Origin: Roseateles noduli
GTDB lineage: Bacteria; Pseudomonadota; Gammaproteobacteria; Burkholderiales; Burkholderiaceae_C
Direction of reading: 5' to 3'
DNA length: 64,000 nt
Assembly: GCA_002205125.1 (NCBI GenBank)
Contig: NIOE01000002.1
Location: 744,001 to 808,000, forward strand
In this document: piece after piece, positions 28,519-36,289 of the stretch
Numbering within the stretch: position 1 is the stretch's first letter
Layout: each line of letters opens with the position of its first letter
Position numbers and translations under genes: made by a program
The notes under the pieces: generated by a model
Seen by the model: the letters and a program-made list of their open reading frames with translations, nothing else
Databases searched by the model: none
Told to the model about the DNA's origin: nothing

Positions 28519-28896
28519 TCAGGCGGCGCCCTTGAAGACGGCCTCGATGCGGTGACCGTCGGGATCGATGAGGAAGGCGGCGTAGTAGGTGGCGCCGTAG
28601 TCTGGACGCAGGCCCGGGGCGCCGTTGTCCGTGCCCGCGATCGCCAGCGCGTCCGCATGGAAGGCGTCGACCGCCGCGCGGCTCGGTGCCGCGAAGGCCA
28701 GATGGAAGCCCGGCCCCGGCGCCACGACTGGCGAGCGCAACTTCAGGCAGAACAGGTCCTTGTCGTCCTCGAGGCCGTAGCCGATGGCCTCGTCGTCCTC
28801 GAAGACGCGACGGAACCCGAGAGCGCGCATCGCGGCGTCGTAGAACCTGCCGCTGACATCCAGCGAGGTTGCGGGGAACGAGATGTGATGAAGCAT
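28519..28896 (-). CDS. VOC family (glyoxalase/bleomycin resistance-like) protein
   Basis: A 125-residue vicinal-oxygen-chelate protein: MLHHISFPATSLDVSGRFYDAAMRALGF carries the first metal-ligand His, HLAFAAPSRAAVDAFH the middle segment, and DPDGHRIEAVFKG the C-terminal Glu motif. Members include lactoylglutathione lyase-like and resistance proteins; this one is not assignable to a substrate. The start at 28896 was chosen because the family begins there, though the frame is open to 29025. Confidence 0.85.
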   Translation of the reverse strand: MLHHISFPATSLDVSGRFYDAAMRALGFRRVFEDDEAIGYGLEDDKDLFCLKLRSPVVAPGPGFHLAFAAPSRAAVDAFHADALAIAGTDNGAPGLRPDYGATYYAAFLIDPDGHRIEAVFKGAA

Positions 28897-29049
28897 GAAG
28901 ATCGTGGATGGAAGTCGGAACCGTACGGATGATCGGTCATCCGGCGCTGCGCGCAGAGCGGTCGCATCGATCCGCTGACGACCGGAAAACGGCTCGAAGT
29001 CCTTTAGGCTCGGCGATTCCGCCATCGCGACCTTCCGGCACTACCCCGC

Positions 29050-30318
29050 ATGACCACCGATTCCGCGTCCCTCGCACGCCCCGACGCGGCGCTTCCCGCC
29101 GCCGCCGCCCCGGCAGCGGCCGCCACGTCCGCCGCCCCGCACGCACACGGCTTCCTGCTGCCGATCGTCGGCGCCGCCGCCTTCGCGCACCTGCTCAACG
29201 ACCTGATCCAGGCCGTCCTGCCGTCCATCTACCCGATGCTGAAGGCCAACTATGCGCTGAGCTTCGGCCAGATCGGCTGGATCGCGCTGGTCTACCAGAT
29301 CACCGCTTCGCTGCTGCAGCCCTGGGTCGGCCTCTACACCGACAAGCATCCCAAGCCCTATCTGCTCCCCATGGGCATGGTCGCCACGCTGATCGGCGTC
29401 GGGCTGCTGGCCTTCGCCACCTCCTACGAGATGCTGCTCGTCGCCGCGGGCGTCGTGGGCATCGGCTCGGCGACCTTCCATCCGGAAGCCTCGCGCGTCG
29501 CGCGCATGGCCTCGGGTGGCCGCTTCGGTACCGCGCAGTCCTGCTTCCAGGTCGGCGGCAACGCGGGCTCGGCCGTCGGGCCGCTGCTCACCGCCGCCAT
29601 CGTCATCCCGCACGGCCAGTCGGCCATCGCCTGGTTCATGCTGGTGGCCGCGCTCGCGATCTTCGTGCTGTCGCGCATCACCGGCTGGACGCTGCGCCAC
29701 GGTCAGGCGAAGGTCAACAGCCTGGCCCGCGGCGCGGTCGGCGGCCTCGGCCGTCGCGAGGTGATCCGCGCCATCGTCGTCATCGCGATCCTGATGTTCG
29801 CGAAGTTCGTCTACATCGCGTCCTTCACCAACTACTTCACCTTCTACCTGATCCAGCGCTTCGGCCTCAGCGTCCAGCAGAGCCAGGTCTACCTGTTCAT
29901 CTTCCTGGCCGCCGTCGCCGCCGGCACCTTCGCCGGCGGACCGGTCGGCGACCGCATCGGCCGCAAGGCGGTGATCTGGGTGTCCTTCCTCGGCGTCGCG
30001 CCGTTCGCGCTGGCGCTGCCGCATGTGGGCCTGACGCTCACCGCCGTGCTCGCGGTCGCGATCGGGCTGGTGATGTCGTCGGCCTTCGCCGCACTCGTCG
30101 TCTACGCGCAGGAGGCGGTGCCGGGCCGCGTGGGCATGGTGTCGGGCGTGATGTTCGGACTGATGTTCGGGATCGGCGGGATCGGCGCCGCCGGACTGGG
30201 CCATCTCGCCGACGTGCACGGCATCGTCTGGGTCTACACCCTCACGTCCTTCCTGCCGCTGCTCGGCCTGGCGACCGCTTTCCTGCCGGACACGCGCAAG
30301 GCGGTGAAGGTCGGCTGA
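29050..30318 (+). CDS. fsr: MFS transporter, fosmidomycin-resistance (Fsr) type
   Basis: A 422-residue inner-membrane drug-efflux protein with about twelve membrane segments. After an Ala-rich 35-residue N-terminus come HLLNDLIQAVLPSIYPMLKANYALSF and the highly characteristic FHPEASRVARMASGGR and FQVGGNAGSAVGPLL motifs of the Fsr subfamily, plus the second-half DRIGRK loop. Fsr in E. coli exports fosmidomycin; substrates here are not shown. It stands alone and is divergent from the VOC gene. Confidence 0.85.
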   Translation: MTTDSASLARPDAALPAAAAPAAAATSAAPHAHGFLLPIVGAAAFAHLLNDLIQAVLPSIYPMLKANYALSFGQIGWIALVYQITASLLQPWVGLYTDKHPKPYLLPMGMVATLIGVGLLAFATSYEMLLVAAGVVGIGSATFHPEASRVARMASGGRFGTAQSCFQVGGNAGSAVGPLLTAAIVIPHGQSAIAWFMLVAALAIFVLSRITGWTLRHGQAKVNSLARGAVGGLGRREVIRAIVVIAILMFAKFVYIASFTNYFTFYLIQRFGLSVQQSQVYLFIFLAAVAAGTFAGGPVGDRIGRKAVIWVSFLGVAPFALALPHVGLTLTAVLAVAIGLVMSSAFAALVVYAQEAVPGRVGMVSGVMFGLMFGIGGIGAAGLGHLADVHGIVWVYTLTSFLPLLGLATAFLPDTRKAVKVG

Positions 30319-30472
30319 AGGCCGGTCGGTTGAGGGGCCGTCCGCTGAGGGGCCGCTGAAAGACCGGGTCTCGGCATTCCTGAAGTCGGATCTCCGGCGA
30401 TCACCGATGGCCCCGGCGACCATCGGTGGTGAAGCATGGCGCCCATGCCCATCTTCATCCGCCGCTGTTCCC

Positions 30473-32686
30473 ATGTCCCTTGACCGCATCGACCCGGTCC
30501 AGCGCCGCAGCCCCGCCGAACCCGCGCCCGCTCCGTCGGCCGCCGCATCGGTTCCCCGAACGACGACGGCGCTGACGGCGGCGCCGGACGGTCCCCTCCA
30601 GCGGGCACAGCAGGCTCAGGTGGACGGTATCCATGCCTCGCCCCGGATGCGCGGGCAGGCGCGGCAACTCGCGCAGCTGCTGCGGACCGCCCCGGATCGC
30701 CCATCGGGGCCCGTCACGCCGGCTGCCTCCGGCGGGAAAGGACCGGTTCAGCGGCGGGAGAACGCGTGGCGCGGCCAGGCTGGTGAGCCGACCCCCAACA
30801 CGCTGTTCGAGGAGATCCGCACGCAGCTCGGCATCCCCGAGCCCGCCATGGGGCCGCTGTGGGCGAAGCCGCCTCTGAGCGAGATCCGACGGCACCAGGC
30901 CAGCAACGGTCTTCGTCCGACCGAGGCTGCGGCGGACCTGACCAAGACGCAGTCCGATGCACGTGCCCAGAATCCGCCGGAAGTGTCCGTGCACGCGATG
31001 ATCGGCAACCTGGAGGCGACGTTGAGAGCCAGCGGTGCGAGCGCCGTCGAGACCCCGGTCGACGAGGTCTCGACGCCGGTCGAAACCCCAGACCGGCCGG
31101 TCAAGCCCTCGGAGTCCTCCGGCAGCGGCGAGTCCGCGGTGGCGCGCGAGTGGGGCAAGAAGATGGGCGCCCGGAACCGGCGCAAGGAGGCGGCCCGGGA
31201 GGAGGGTTCCGGCATGTATCAGGCGGGCCATCTCGTGGCCTATCAGTTCATGGGCCCGCAGGCCAATGTCTTCATCAACGTGGCGCCCCAGGGCGCGCAA
31301 CTGAACAACGTCGCTTTCCAGAACTGGGAGCACGATGTGCTGGCCGCGACCGTGTGCCAGGTGCGCGAGGCACTGGGTCGATCGATGCCGGAGGACAGCA
31401 TTCCCCACTTCTTCCACTACCGTGTGAAGGCGAATTACGCCGGTGACGCCTACAGCGTCAGCCCCGAGGTGCTGGTGGCCCACAAGCTCATTCCCGCCGA
31501 TTGGCAGACCCAGGAGGGCGCGAACGCGTCGGTCACCTCGGTGGGCCTCACCAAGCGCATCCCGGTCAGTTGGGAAGCGGTGGCCAGCCCGCTGCCGGTG
31601 CCCGATCTTCCGCAGGAATCGCCCGACAGGCTGGCCCACGTCGCAGCGAACGAGGCAGCGGGCCTGGCGGTGGCGGACGCCGGCAGCTACGGCATCGTGG
31701 ACCCGTCGGGTGCGCTGACCAGCCCGCGACATTTCGAGGCCAGCGGACCGAAGTCCCGGATCGGGGGGCAACGCGCCAGCCGGGGATTGAAGTCGATGCG
31801 ACGGGAAGGCGGGGCCCCGGGCTTCTCGTGCGTCCTCAAGGCGCTGGCCGTCGAAGAGAACGATGCCGAGGAAGCGCTGGGATTGTTGATGGGGCTCACG
31901 CTGACGCAGAGTGAGTTGCTGGCGGCCGTGGTGCTCGCGATGCCGGGGGCGCAGGACGGCAACCGGATCCGCAAGGAGTACGGCGACAACGCCGACGCGA
32001 GCTATCCGAAACTGGTGAACGATGTCTGGATCGATCGGGTCACGGGCAGCGCCTTCCGACCGGACGACATCCTCGGACTCGCAGAACGATTCTCCAAGGA
32101 GGCCCAGTGGAAAGAGGAGCCCGAGATCCTGGGGCTGCGCGGCGAGCTCAACCGGATCGGCGGGGAGGCCGAGCGGGAGAAGACCGCTCACAAGGTGACT
32201 GCGGCGAAGAAGATCGCCGACCTCAAGCAGCGGTGCGATGACCTGAAGGAAGAACGGCAGCGCATCTACGAAGAGACCAAGGACAAAGCCTCCGCGGCGT
32301 ACCTGGAGGCGGAGGCTGCGTTCAAGGCCGCCACGACGCTTCGGGAGGCCGCCGAGAAGCTGGCGCGGACGGACCAGTTGGCGGAATTCGAGCGGATCAC
32401 CTTGGAGGAACGACGTGACAAGGAGGCGCCGCAGCGGGAGCTCACCCGGTTGGTGGCGCTCAGCGAGCGCAGCGTCCTGCAGCGATACCTGAGCGACGCG
32501 CTGCTGCTGGAAGGCGCCCTCGCGTTGATCCACGATTCCGACGAGCGTCGCCGCATTCGTGCAACGTCGGGTGAAGCGCCGGTCCGCGATCCTCGCCAGA
32601 TCGACTTCCTCGATCCGCAGCGGACCCTCGGCCTCAACCTGGCCAGGCAGCCGCTGGCGTTCGCGGCACAGGAGACGCAGCCTTAG
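30473..32686 (+). CDS. Putative secreted nuclease toxin with contractile-injection-type leader
   Basis: A 737-residue protein with no signal peptide. The N-terminal 100 residues contain two VQRR motifs (9-12, 92-95) and a repeat-like SPRMRGQARQLAQL segment (56-69), reminiscent of leaders on proteins encoded beside extracellular contractile injection systems. Residues about 230-290 match a non-specific DNA/RNA endonuclease core: QAGHLVAYQFMGP (His253), INVAPQ (Asn269), LNN (278-279) and NWEHD. A middle region of unknown fold and a coiled coil (about 555-665, Lys/Glu-rich) follow. The start at 30473 (MSLDRIDPVQRR) is preferred; 30407 is possible. No secretion genes or immunity gene adjoin it. 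The function is inferred. Confidence 0.7.
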   Translation: MSLDRIDPVQRRSPAEPAPAPSAAASVPRTTTALTAAPDGPLQRAQQAQVDGIHASPRMRGQARQLAQLLRTAPDRPSGPVTPAASGGKGPVQRRENAWRGQAGEPTPNTLFEEIRTQLGIPEPAMGPLWAKPPLSEIRRHQASNGLRPTEAAADLTKTQSDARAQNPPEVSVHAMIGNLEATLRASGASAVETPVDEVSTPVETPDRPVKPSESSGSGESAVAREWGKKMGARNRRKEAAREEGSGMYQAGHLVAYQFMGPQANVFINVAPQGAQLNNVAFQNWEHDVLAATVCQVREALGRSMPEDSIPHFFHYRVKANYAGDAYSVSPEVLVAHKLIPADWQTQEGANASVTSVGLTKRIPVSWEAVASPLPVPDLPQESPDRLAHVAANEAAGLAVADAGSYGIVDPSGALTSPRHFEASGPKSRIGGQRASRGLKSMRREGGAPGFSCVLKALAVEENDAEEALGLLMGLTLTQSELLAAVVLAMPGAQDGNRIRKEYGDNADASYPKLVNDVWIDRVTGSAFRPDDILGLAERFSKEAQWKEEPEILGLRGELNRIGGEAEREKTAHKVTAAKKIADLKQRCDDLKEERQRIYEETKDKASAAYLEAEAAFKAATTLREAAEKLARTDQLAEFERITLEERRDKEAPQRELTRLVALSERSVLQRYLSDALLLEGALALIHDSDERRRIRATSGEAPVRDPRQIDFLDPQRTLGLNLARQPLAFAAQETQP

Positions 32687-32748
32687 CGCAGCTCCCGCGC
32701 TCGCCGGGCGTACGGCGCCGGCGCCTGGAAGCGCCGGTCCCTCCAGCA

Positions 32749-33744
32749 TCAATCGATGCTGATCTTCCCCTGCTCGATCACCTGCTTCCAGCGCGCGAAC
32801 TCGGCGGACTGGAACGCGGTGAACTGCTCCGGCGTGTTGCCCACGATCTCGAAGCCCAGTTCCAGCAGCTTGGGCTTGACCGCCGGATCGTTGAGGCTCT
32901 CGACGACGGCGTTGCGCACCTTGGTCTTGATGTCCGCCGGCAGCCCCTTGGGCGCGGCCACCGCCTGCCAGGAGTAGACCGTCACGCCCTTGTGGCCGAG
33001 CTCCTCCATCGTGGGCACGTCCGGCAGCAGCGGCGAGCGCTTCGCACTCGTGATGGCCAGCGCGCGCATCTTGCCGGCCTTGATGTGGGGCAGGGCGGTG
33101 TTGATGTTCATGAAGGTCGTGTCGACCTGACCCCCGAGCAGATCGGTGATCGCCGGCGCGCCGCCCTTGTAGGGCACGTGGGTGGCGGTGGTGCCGGTCT
33201 CCTGCCAGAACAGCGCCGCGGTGAGGTGGTCCGAGGTGCCGGGCCCCGCGGAGGCGAAGGTCATCTTCCCCGGGTTGGCCTTCATGAAGGCGATCACCTC
33301 GGCCAGCGTCTTGAAGCGCGAGCCCGCCGGCACCGCCAGGACGTTGGGCGCCTGCACGGCGATGGTGATGTAGTCGAAGTCCTTGATCGGGTCGTAGCCC
33401 GCGGTCTTCGTGAGGTGCGGGCCGATGACGAAGGGCCCGAGCGAGGACACGAACAGCGTGTAGCCGTCAGGTGTCGCGCGCTTGGCCGCCGCCGCGCCGA
33501 TCATGCCGCCGGCGCCGGCCTTGTTGTCGACGACGAAGGTGCCGCCCAGCTTCTCCTGCAGCTTCACGCCGAGCGTGCGCGCGACCATGTCCGTGGAGCC
33601 GCCGGGCGGGAAGGGCACGAGCAGCGTGACCGGACGCGCCGGCCAGGTCTGCGCGAGGGCCGCAGTCATCGGCAGCGCGCTCAGCAGCGCGAGCGCAAGG
33701 CCCGCTTTGATGCTGCGGGCGAAGGGGTGAAGGGATCGGATCAT
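32749..33744 (-). CDS. Tripartite tricarboxylate transporter substrate-binding protein (Bug family)
   Basis: A 331-residue periplasmic binding protein with a signal peptide ending TAALA-Q, then the Bug signature WPARPVTLLVPFPPGGSTDMVAR, DNKAGAGGMIGAAAAKRATPDGYTL and a C-terminal EFARWKQVIEQG. Such proteins bind carboxylic or sugar acids with TctAB-type membrane partners, which are absent nearby, as is usual for orphan Bug genes. It is 53 bases downstream of the enolase-superfamily dehydratase gene, so it probably binds that enzyme's substrate or a related acid sugar. Confidence 0.9.
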   Translation of the reverse strand: MIRSLHPFARSIKAGLALALLSALPMTAALAQTWPARPVTLLVPFPPGGSTDMVARTLGVKLQEKLGGTFVVDNKAGAGGMIGAAAAKRATPDGYTLFVSSLGPFVIGPHLTKTAGYDPIKDFDYITIAVQAPNVLAVPAGSRFKTLAEVIAFMKANPGKMTFASAGPGTSDHLTAALFWQETGTTATHVPYKGGAPAITDLLGGQVDTTFMNINTALPHIKAGKMRALAITSAKRSPLLPDVPTMEELGHKGVTVYSWQAVAAPKGLPADIKTKVRNAVVESLNDPAVKPKLLELGFEIVGNTPEQFTAFQSAEFARWKQVIEQGKISID

Positions 33745-33797
33745 CGTTGTCTCCTGGTGTCGTTGTGTAGGCGATGGATCGGGGAAGAGCTTCGGGG

Positions 33798-34940
33798 TCA
33801 GGGGCGCTTGCCGACCTCCGCTTGCTCGCGCGTCCAGACGCGCGCCTGCTCGCTCAGGCTCAGCCCGAGTCCGGGCCGGTCGGGCACGAGCATCCGGCCG
33901 CCAGCGATTTCCAGGCGCTCGTTGAACAGCGGCTCGAGCCAGTCGAAGTGCTCGACCCAGGGCTCGGTCGGATAGGTCGCCGCGAGGTGCACATGCAGCT
34001 CCATCGCGAAGTGCGGCGCGATCATCAGACCCGCCTGTTCCGCCTGCGCGGCGATCTTCAGATACGGCGTGATGCCGCCGACGCGCGGCGCGTCCGGCAT
34101 CAGGTAGTCGGCGGCGCGGTGCCGGATCAGGTCGCCGTGCTCCATCGCGCTGGTCAGCATCTCGCCCGTGGCGATCGGCGTGTCGAAGGCGGCGGCGAGC
34201 GCCGCGTGCCCCTCGTGGTCGTAGGCGTCGAGCGGCTCCTCGATCCACACGAGCCGCAGCGGCTCGAAGGTGCGGCACATCCGTTGCGCGGTCGGCCGGT
34301 CCCATTGCTGGTTGGCGTCGACCATCAGCGCCACGTGGTCGCCCAGATGCCGCCGCACCGCGTCGACGCGCTTCAGATCGAGCGCGCCATCCGGCTGCCC
34401 GACCTTCAGCTTGATGCCGCCTATGCCGCGCTCGATCGAGGCCGACGCGTTCACCAGCAACTGCTCCAACGGCGTATGCAGGAAGCCGCCCGAGGTGTTG
34501 TAGCAGGCGACCGAATCGCGATAGGCGCCGAGCAGCTTGGCCAGCGGCAGGCGCGCGCGACGCGCCTTCAGGTCGTAGAGCGCGACGTCGAAAGCCCCGA
34601 TCGCCTGCGTCGACAGCCCACTGCGCCCGACCGACGCGCCGGCCCAGCAGAGCTTGTTCCAGAGCTTGGCGATGTCGCTCGGATCCTCGCCGAGGAGCGC
34701 GGGCGCGATCTCCTTCGCATGGGCGAACTGGCCCGGTCCGCCGGCCCGCTTCGAATAACTGAACCCCAGCCCCTCCTGGCCGTCGCGCGTGACCACCTCG
34801 ACGAAGAGCAGGGCGATCTCGGTCATCGGCTTCTGCCGGCCGGTCAGCACCTTGGCGTCGCTGATCGGCGTGGCCAGCGGGAGGTAACACGACGAGAGTC
34901 GGAGCCACTCGATGCGGTCATTGGAGCTGATGTCTGACAT
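33798..34940 (-). CDS. Galactarate/L-talarate dehydratase-like enolase-superfamily enzyme
   Basis: Mandelate racemase/muconate lactonizing family, 380 residues. Catalytic Lys-x-Lys (KLK, Lys177 and Lys179), metal ligands Asp208 (VDANQQWD), Glu234 (WIEEPLD) and Glu260 (ATGE), and His310 (APHFAME) are all present. Each is offset by exactly 18 from the numbers I recall for Salmonella talarate/galactarate dehydratase (Lys195/197, Asp226, Glu252, Glu278, His328), a strong specific match. Start MSDISSNDR at 34940; ATG at 34958 lies inside a palindromic operator. Expected product: a keto-deoxy-sugar acid. Divergent LacI-family regulator next door. Confidence 0.87.
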   Translation of the reverse strand: MSDISSNDRIEWLRLSSCYLPLATPISDAKVLTGRQKPMTEIALLFVEVVTRDGQEGLGFSYSKRAGGPGQFAHAKEIAPALLGEDPSDIAKLWNKLCWAGASVGRSGLSTQAIGAFDVALYDLKARRARLPLAKLLGAYRDSVACYNTSGGFLHTPLEQLLVNASASIERGIGGIKLKVGQPDGALDLKRVDAVRRHLGDHVALMVDANQQWDRPTAQRMCRTFEPLRLVWIEEPLDAYDHEGHAALAAAFDTPIATGEMLTSAMEHGDLIRHRAADYLMPDAPRVGGITPYLKIAAQAEQAGLMIAPHFAMELHVHLAATYPTEPWVEHFDWLEPLFNERLEIAGGRMLVPDRPGLGLSLSEQARVWTREQAEVGKRP

Positions 34941-34943
34941 GAC

Positions 34944-34957
34944 TGTTAACGTTAACA
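34944..34957. promoter_or_regulatory. LacI-family operator-like palindrome 1
   Basis: TGTTAACGTTAACA is a perfect 14-bp palindrome with the central CG typical of LacI/GntR-type operators. It overlaps the start region of the dehydratase gene. A second similar site lies 85 bases away. Confidence 0.7.
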
Positions 34958-35028
34958 TTCAGGTGGATGAAAAGGCGCTGAACGGATTGGCGGGCCATGC
35001 CCGTGACTGTTGAGCGCCTCGATGAATG

Positions 35029-35044
35029 ATGGTAACGGTAACAT
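35029..35044. promoter_or_regulatory. LacI-family operator-like palindrome 2
   Basis: ATGGTAACGGTAACAT shares the GTTAC-CG-TAAC core with operator 1. Two sites 85 bases apart between divergent genes could allow DNA looping by the LacI-type regulator. Confidence 0.65.
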
Positions 35045-35145
35045 CGACACGTTTGCAAGATTCCATCTGCAAAGCTCGGACAATCGCCGCCGACCGTTCA
35101 TTCCGACCCCCTCTTTCCGCCCCTCTTTCAGACCCGCCCCCATCG

Positions 35146-36156
35146 ATGCCGCCTGTCCGCCCCGGCGCTGGAGCCGTGACCTTGCATGACGTCGCCGCCG
35201 CGGCGGGCGTGTCGCTGATGACCGCGTCCCGCGCGCTGCGCACGCCGGAAGTGGTCTCCGCCGCCACCCGCGAGAAGGTGATGCAGGCGGTCGCCCAGAC
35301 CGGCTACATCCCCAACCTGCTGGCGGGCGGCCTGAAGTCGCGGCGCAGCATGACGGTGGCGGCGCTGGTGCCGGTGATCTCGGTGCCTCAGTTCCTGCCG
35401 ACGATCCAGGTCTTGACCGAGCAACTCGACCGCGCCGGGTACCAGGTCCTGCTCGGGCAGACCGGCTACGACCACGCCCGCGAGGAGGCGCTGCTGAACA
35501 CGATGATCGGCCGGCGCGTCGATGGCATCGTGGTGGCGGGGCTGCTGCAGCATGGCGACACCGCGCGCCGCCTGGCGCGCCTGGGCGTGCCGGTGGTGGA
35601 GACCTGGGACATGACGGAGCGGCCGCTCGACACGGTGGTCGGTTTCTCGCACGTGCAGGTAGGCGCCGCGGTGGCGGGGCACTTCATGGCGCGAGGATGG
35701 ACCCGCGTGGGCCTGGCCACCGGCAGCGATCAGCGCGCGGGTCAGCGGCGTGCCGGCTTTCTGTCGGTGATCGGCAAGGACGTGCCCATCGCCGTCACCG
35801 AAGTGCCGGCCGGCGTGCCGCACGGGCGGCGCGCGCTGTCGGCGCTCCTGGCGCAGGCACCGGACCTGCGCGCGGTGTTCTGCAGCTCCGACGGCATGGC
35901 CGAAGGCGTCCTGACGGAAGCCCTCGCGCGCGGCCTGCGTGTGCCCGAGGACCTCGCGGTGATCGGCTTCGGCGGCGCGGAGTTCTCGGCCTCGCTGCAT
36001 CCGTCGCTGTCGACGGTCCACATCGACGGCGCCGAGATCGGCCGCCGCGCCGCCGACGTGCTGATCGCGCGCGGCCAGGGCGGGGACTCCGGGCCGGCCA
36101 TCGTCGATATCGGCTTCCAGCTGGTGCTGCGAGGCTCGACGGGCGACGCCGCGTAG
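35146..36156 (+). CDS. LacI family transcriptional regulator (GntR-like)
   Basis: A 336-residue repressor: N-terminal helix-turn-helix VTLHDVAAAAGVSLMTASRALR (residues 11-32), then a periplasmic-binding-protein-like ligand domain with RRSMTVAALVPVIS and DGIVVAGLLQHG. Start ATG at 35146; longer starts upstream to 35026 would add low-complexity sequence and cover the operator. It is transcribed away from the dehydratase and binding-protein genes, whose promoter it most likely controls through the two palindromes. Confidence 0.9.
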   Translation: MPPVRPGAGAVTLHDVAAAAGVSLMTASRALRTPEVVSAATREKVMQAVAQTGYIPNLLAGGLKSRRSMTVAALVPVISVPQFLPTIQVLTEQLDRAGYQVLLGQTGYDHAREEALLNTMIGRRVDGIVVAGLLQHGDTARRLARLGVPVVETWDMTERPLDTVVGFSHVQVGAAVAGHFMARGWTRVGLATGSDQRAGQRRAGFLSVIGKDVPIAVTEVPAGVPHGRRALSALLAQAPDLRAVFCSSDGMAEGVLTEALARGLRVPEDLAVIGFGGAEFSASLHPSLSTVHIDGAEIGRRAADVLIARGQGGDSGPAIVDIGFQLVLRGSTGDAA

Positions 36157-36252
36157 CGACCGCCTCCGGACTTGACGGAAAGGGTGGTAGCGCTGCCATC
36201 CCTTCCATCAATCGCACGGCCATTCACGGGGTCAACATGTTGCGCCTCTATG

Positions 36253-36269
36253 ATGAGAAGAGTTCTCAT
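36253..36269. promoter_or_regulatory. Fur-box-like inverted repeat
   Basis: ATGAGAA-gag-TTCTCAT is a perfect 7-bp inverted repeat 20 bases upstream of the TonB receptor start. It resembles the Fur palindrome (TGAnAATnATTnTCA) only loosely, but position and the iron-uptake genes it precedes fit Fur control. Confidence 0.55.
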
Positions 36270-36289
36270 TTGCAACAATACCCCTCCTC

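Noticed and set aside
32749-34908. A 719-codon minus-strand frame fusing dehydratase antiframe with the Bug binding protein
   Set aside because: The upstream half reads out of frame through the enolase-superfamily gene; the binding-protein signal peptide and ATG at 33744 define the true start.
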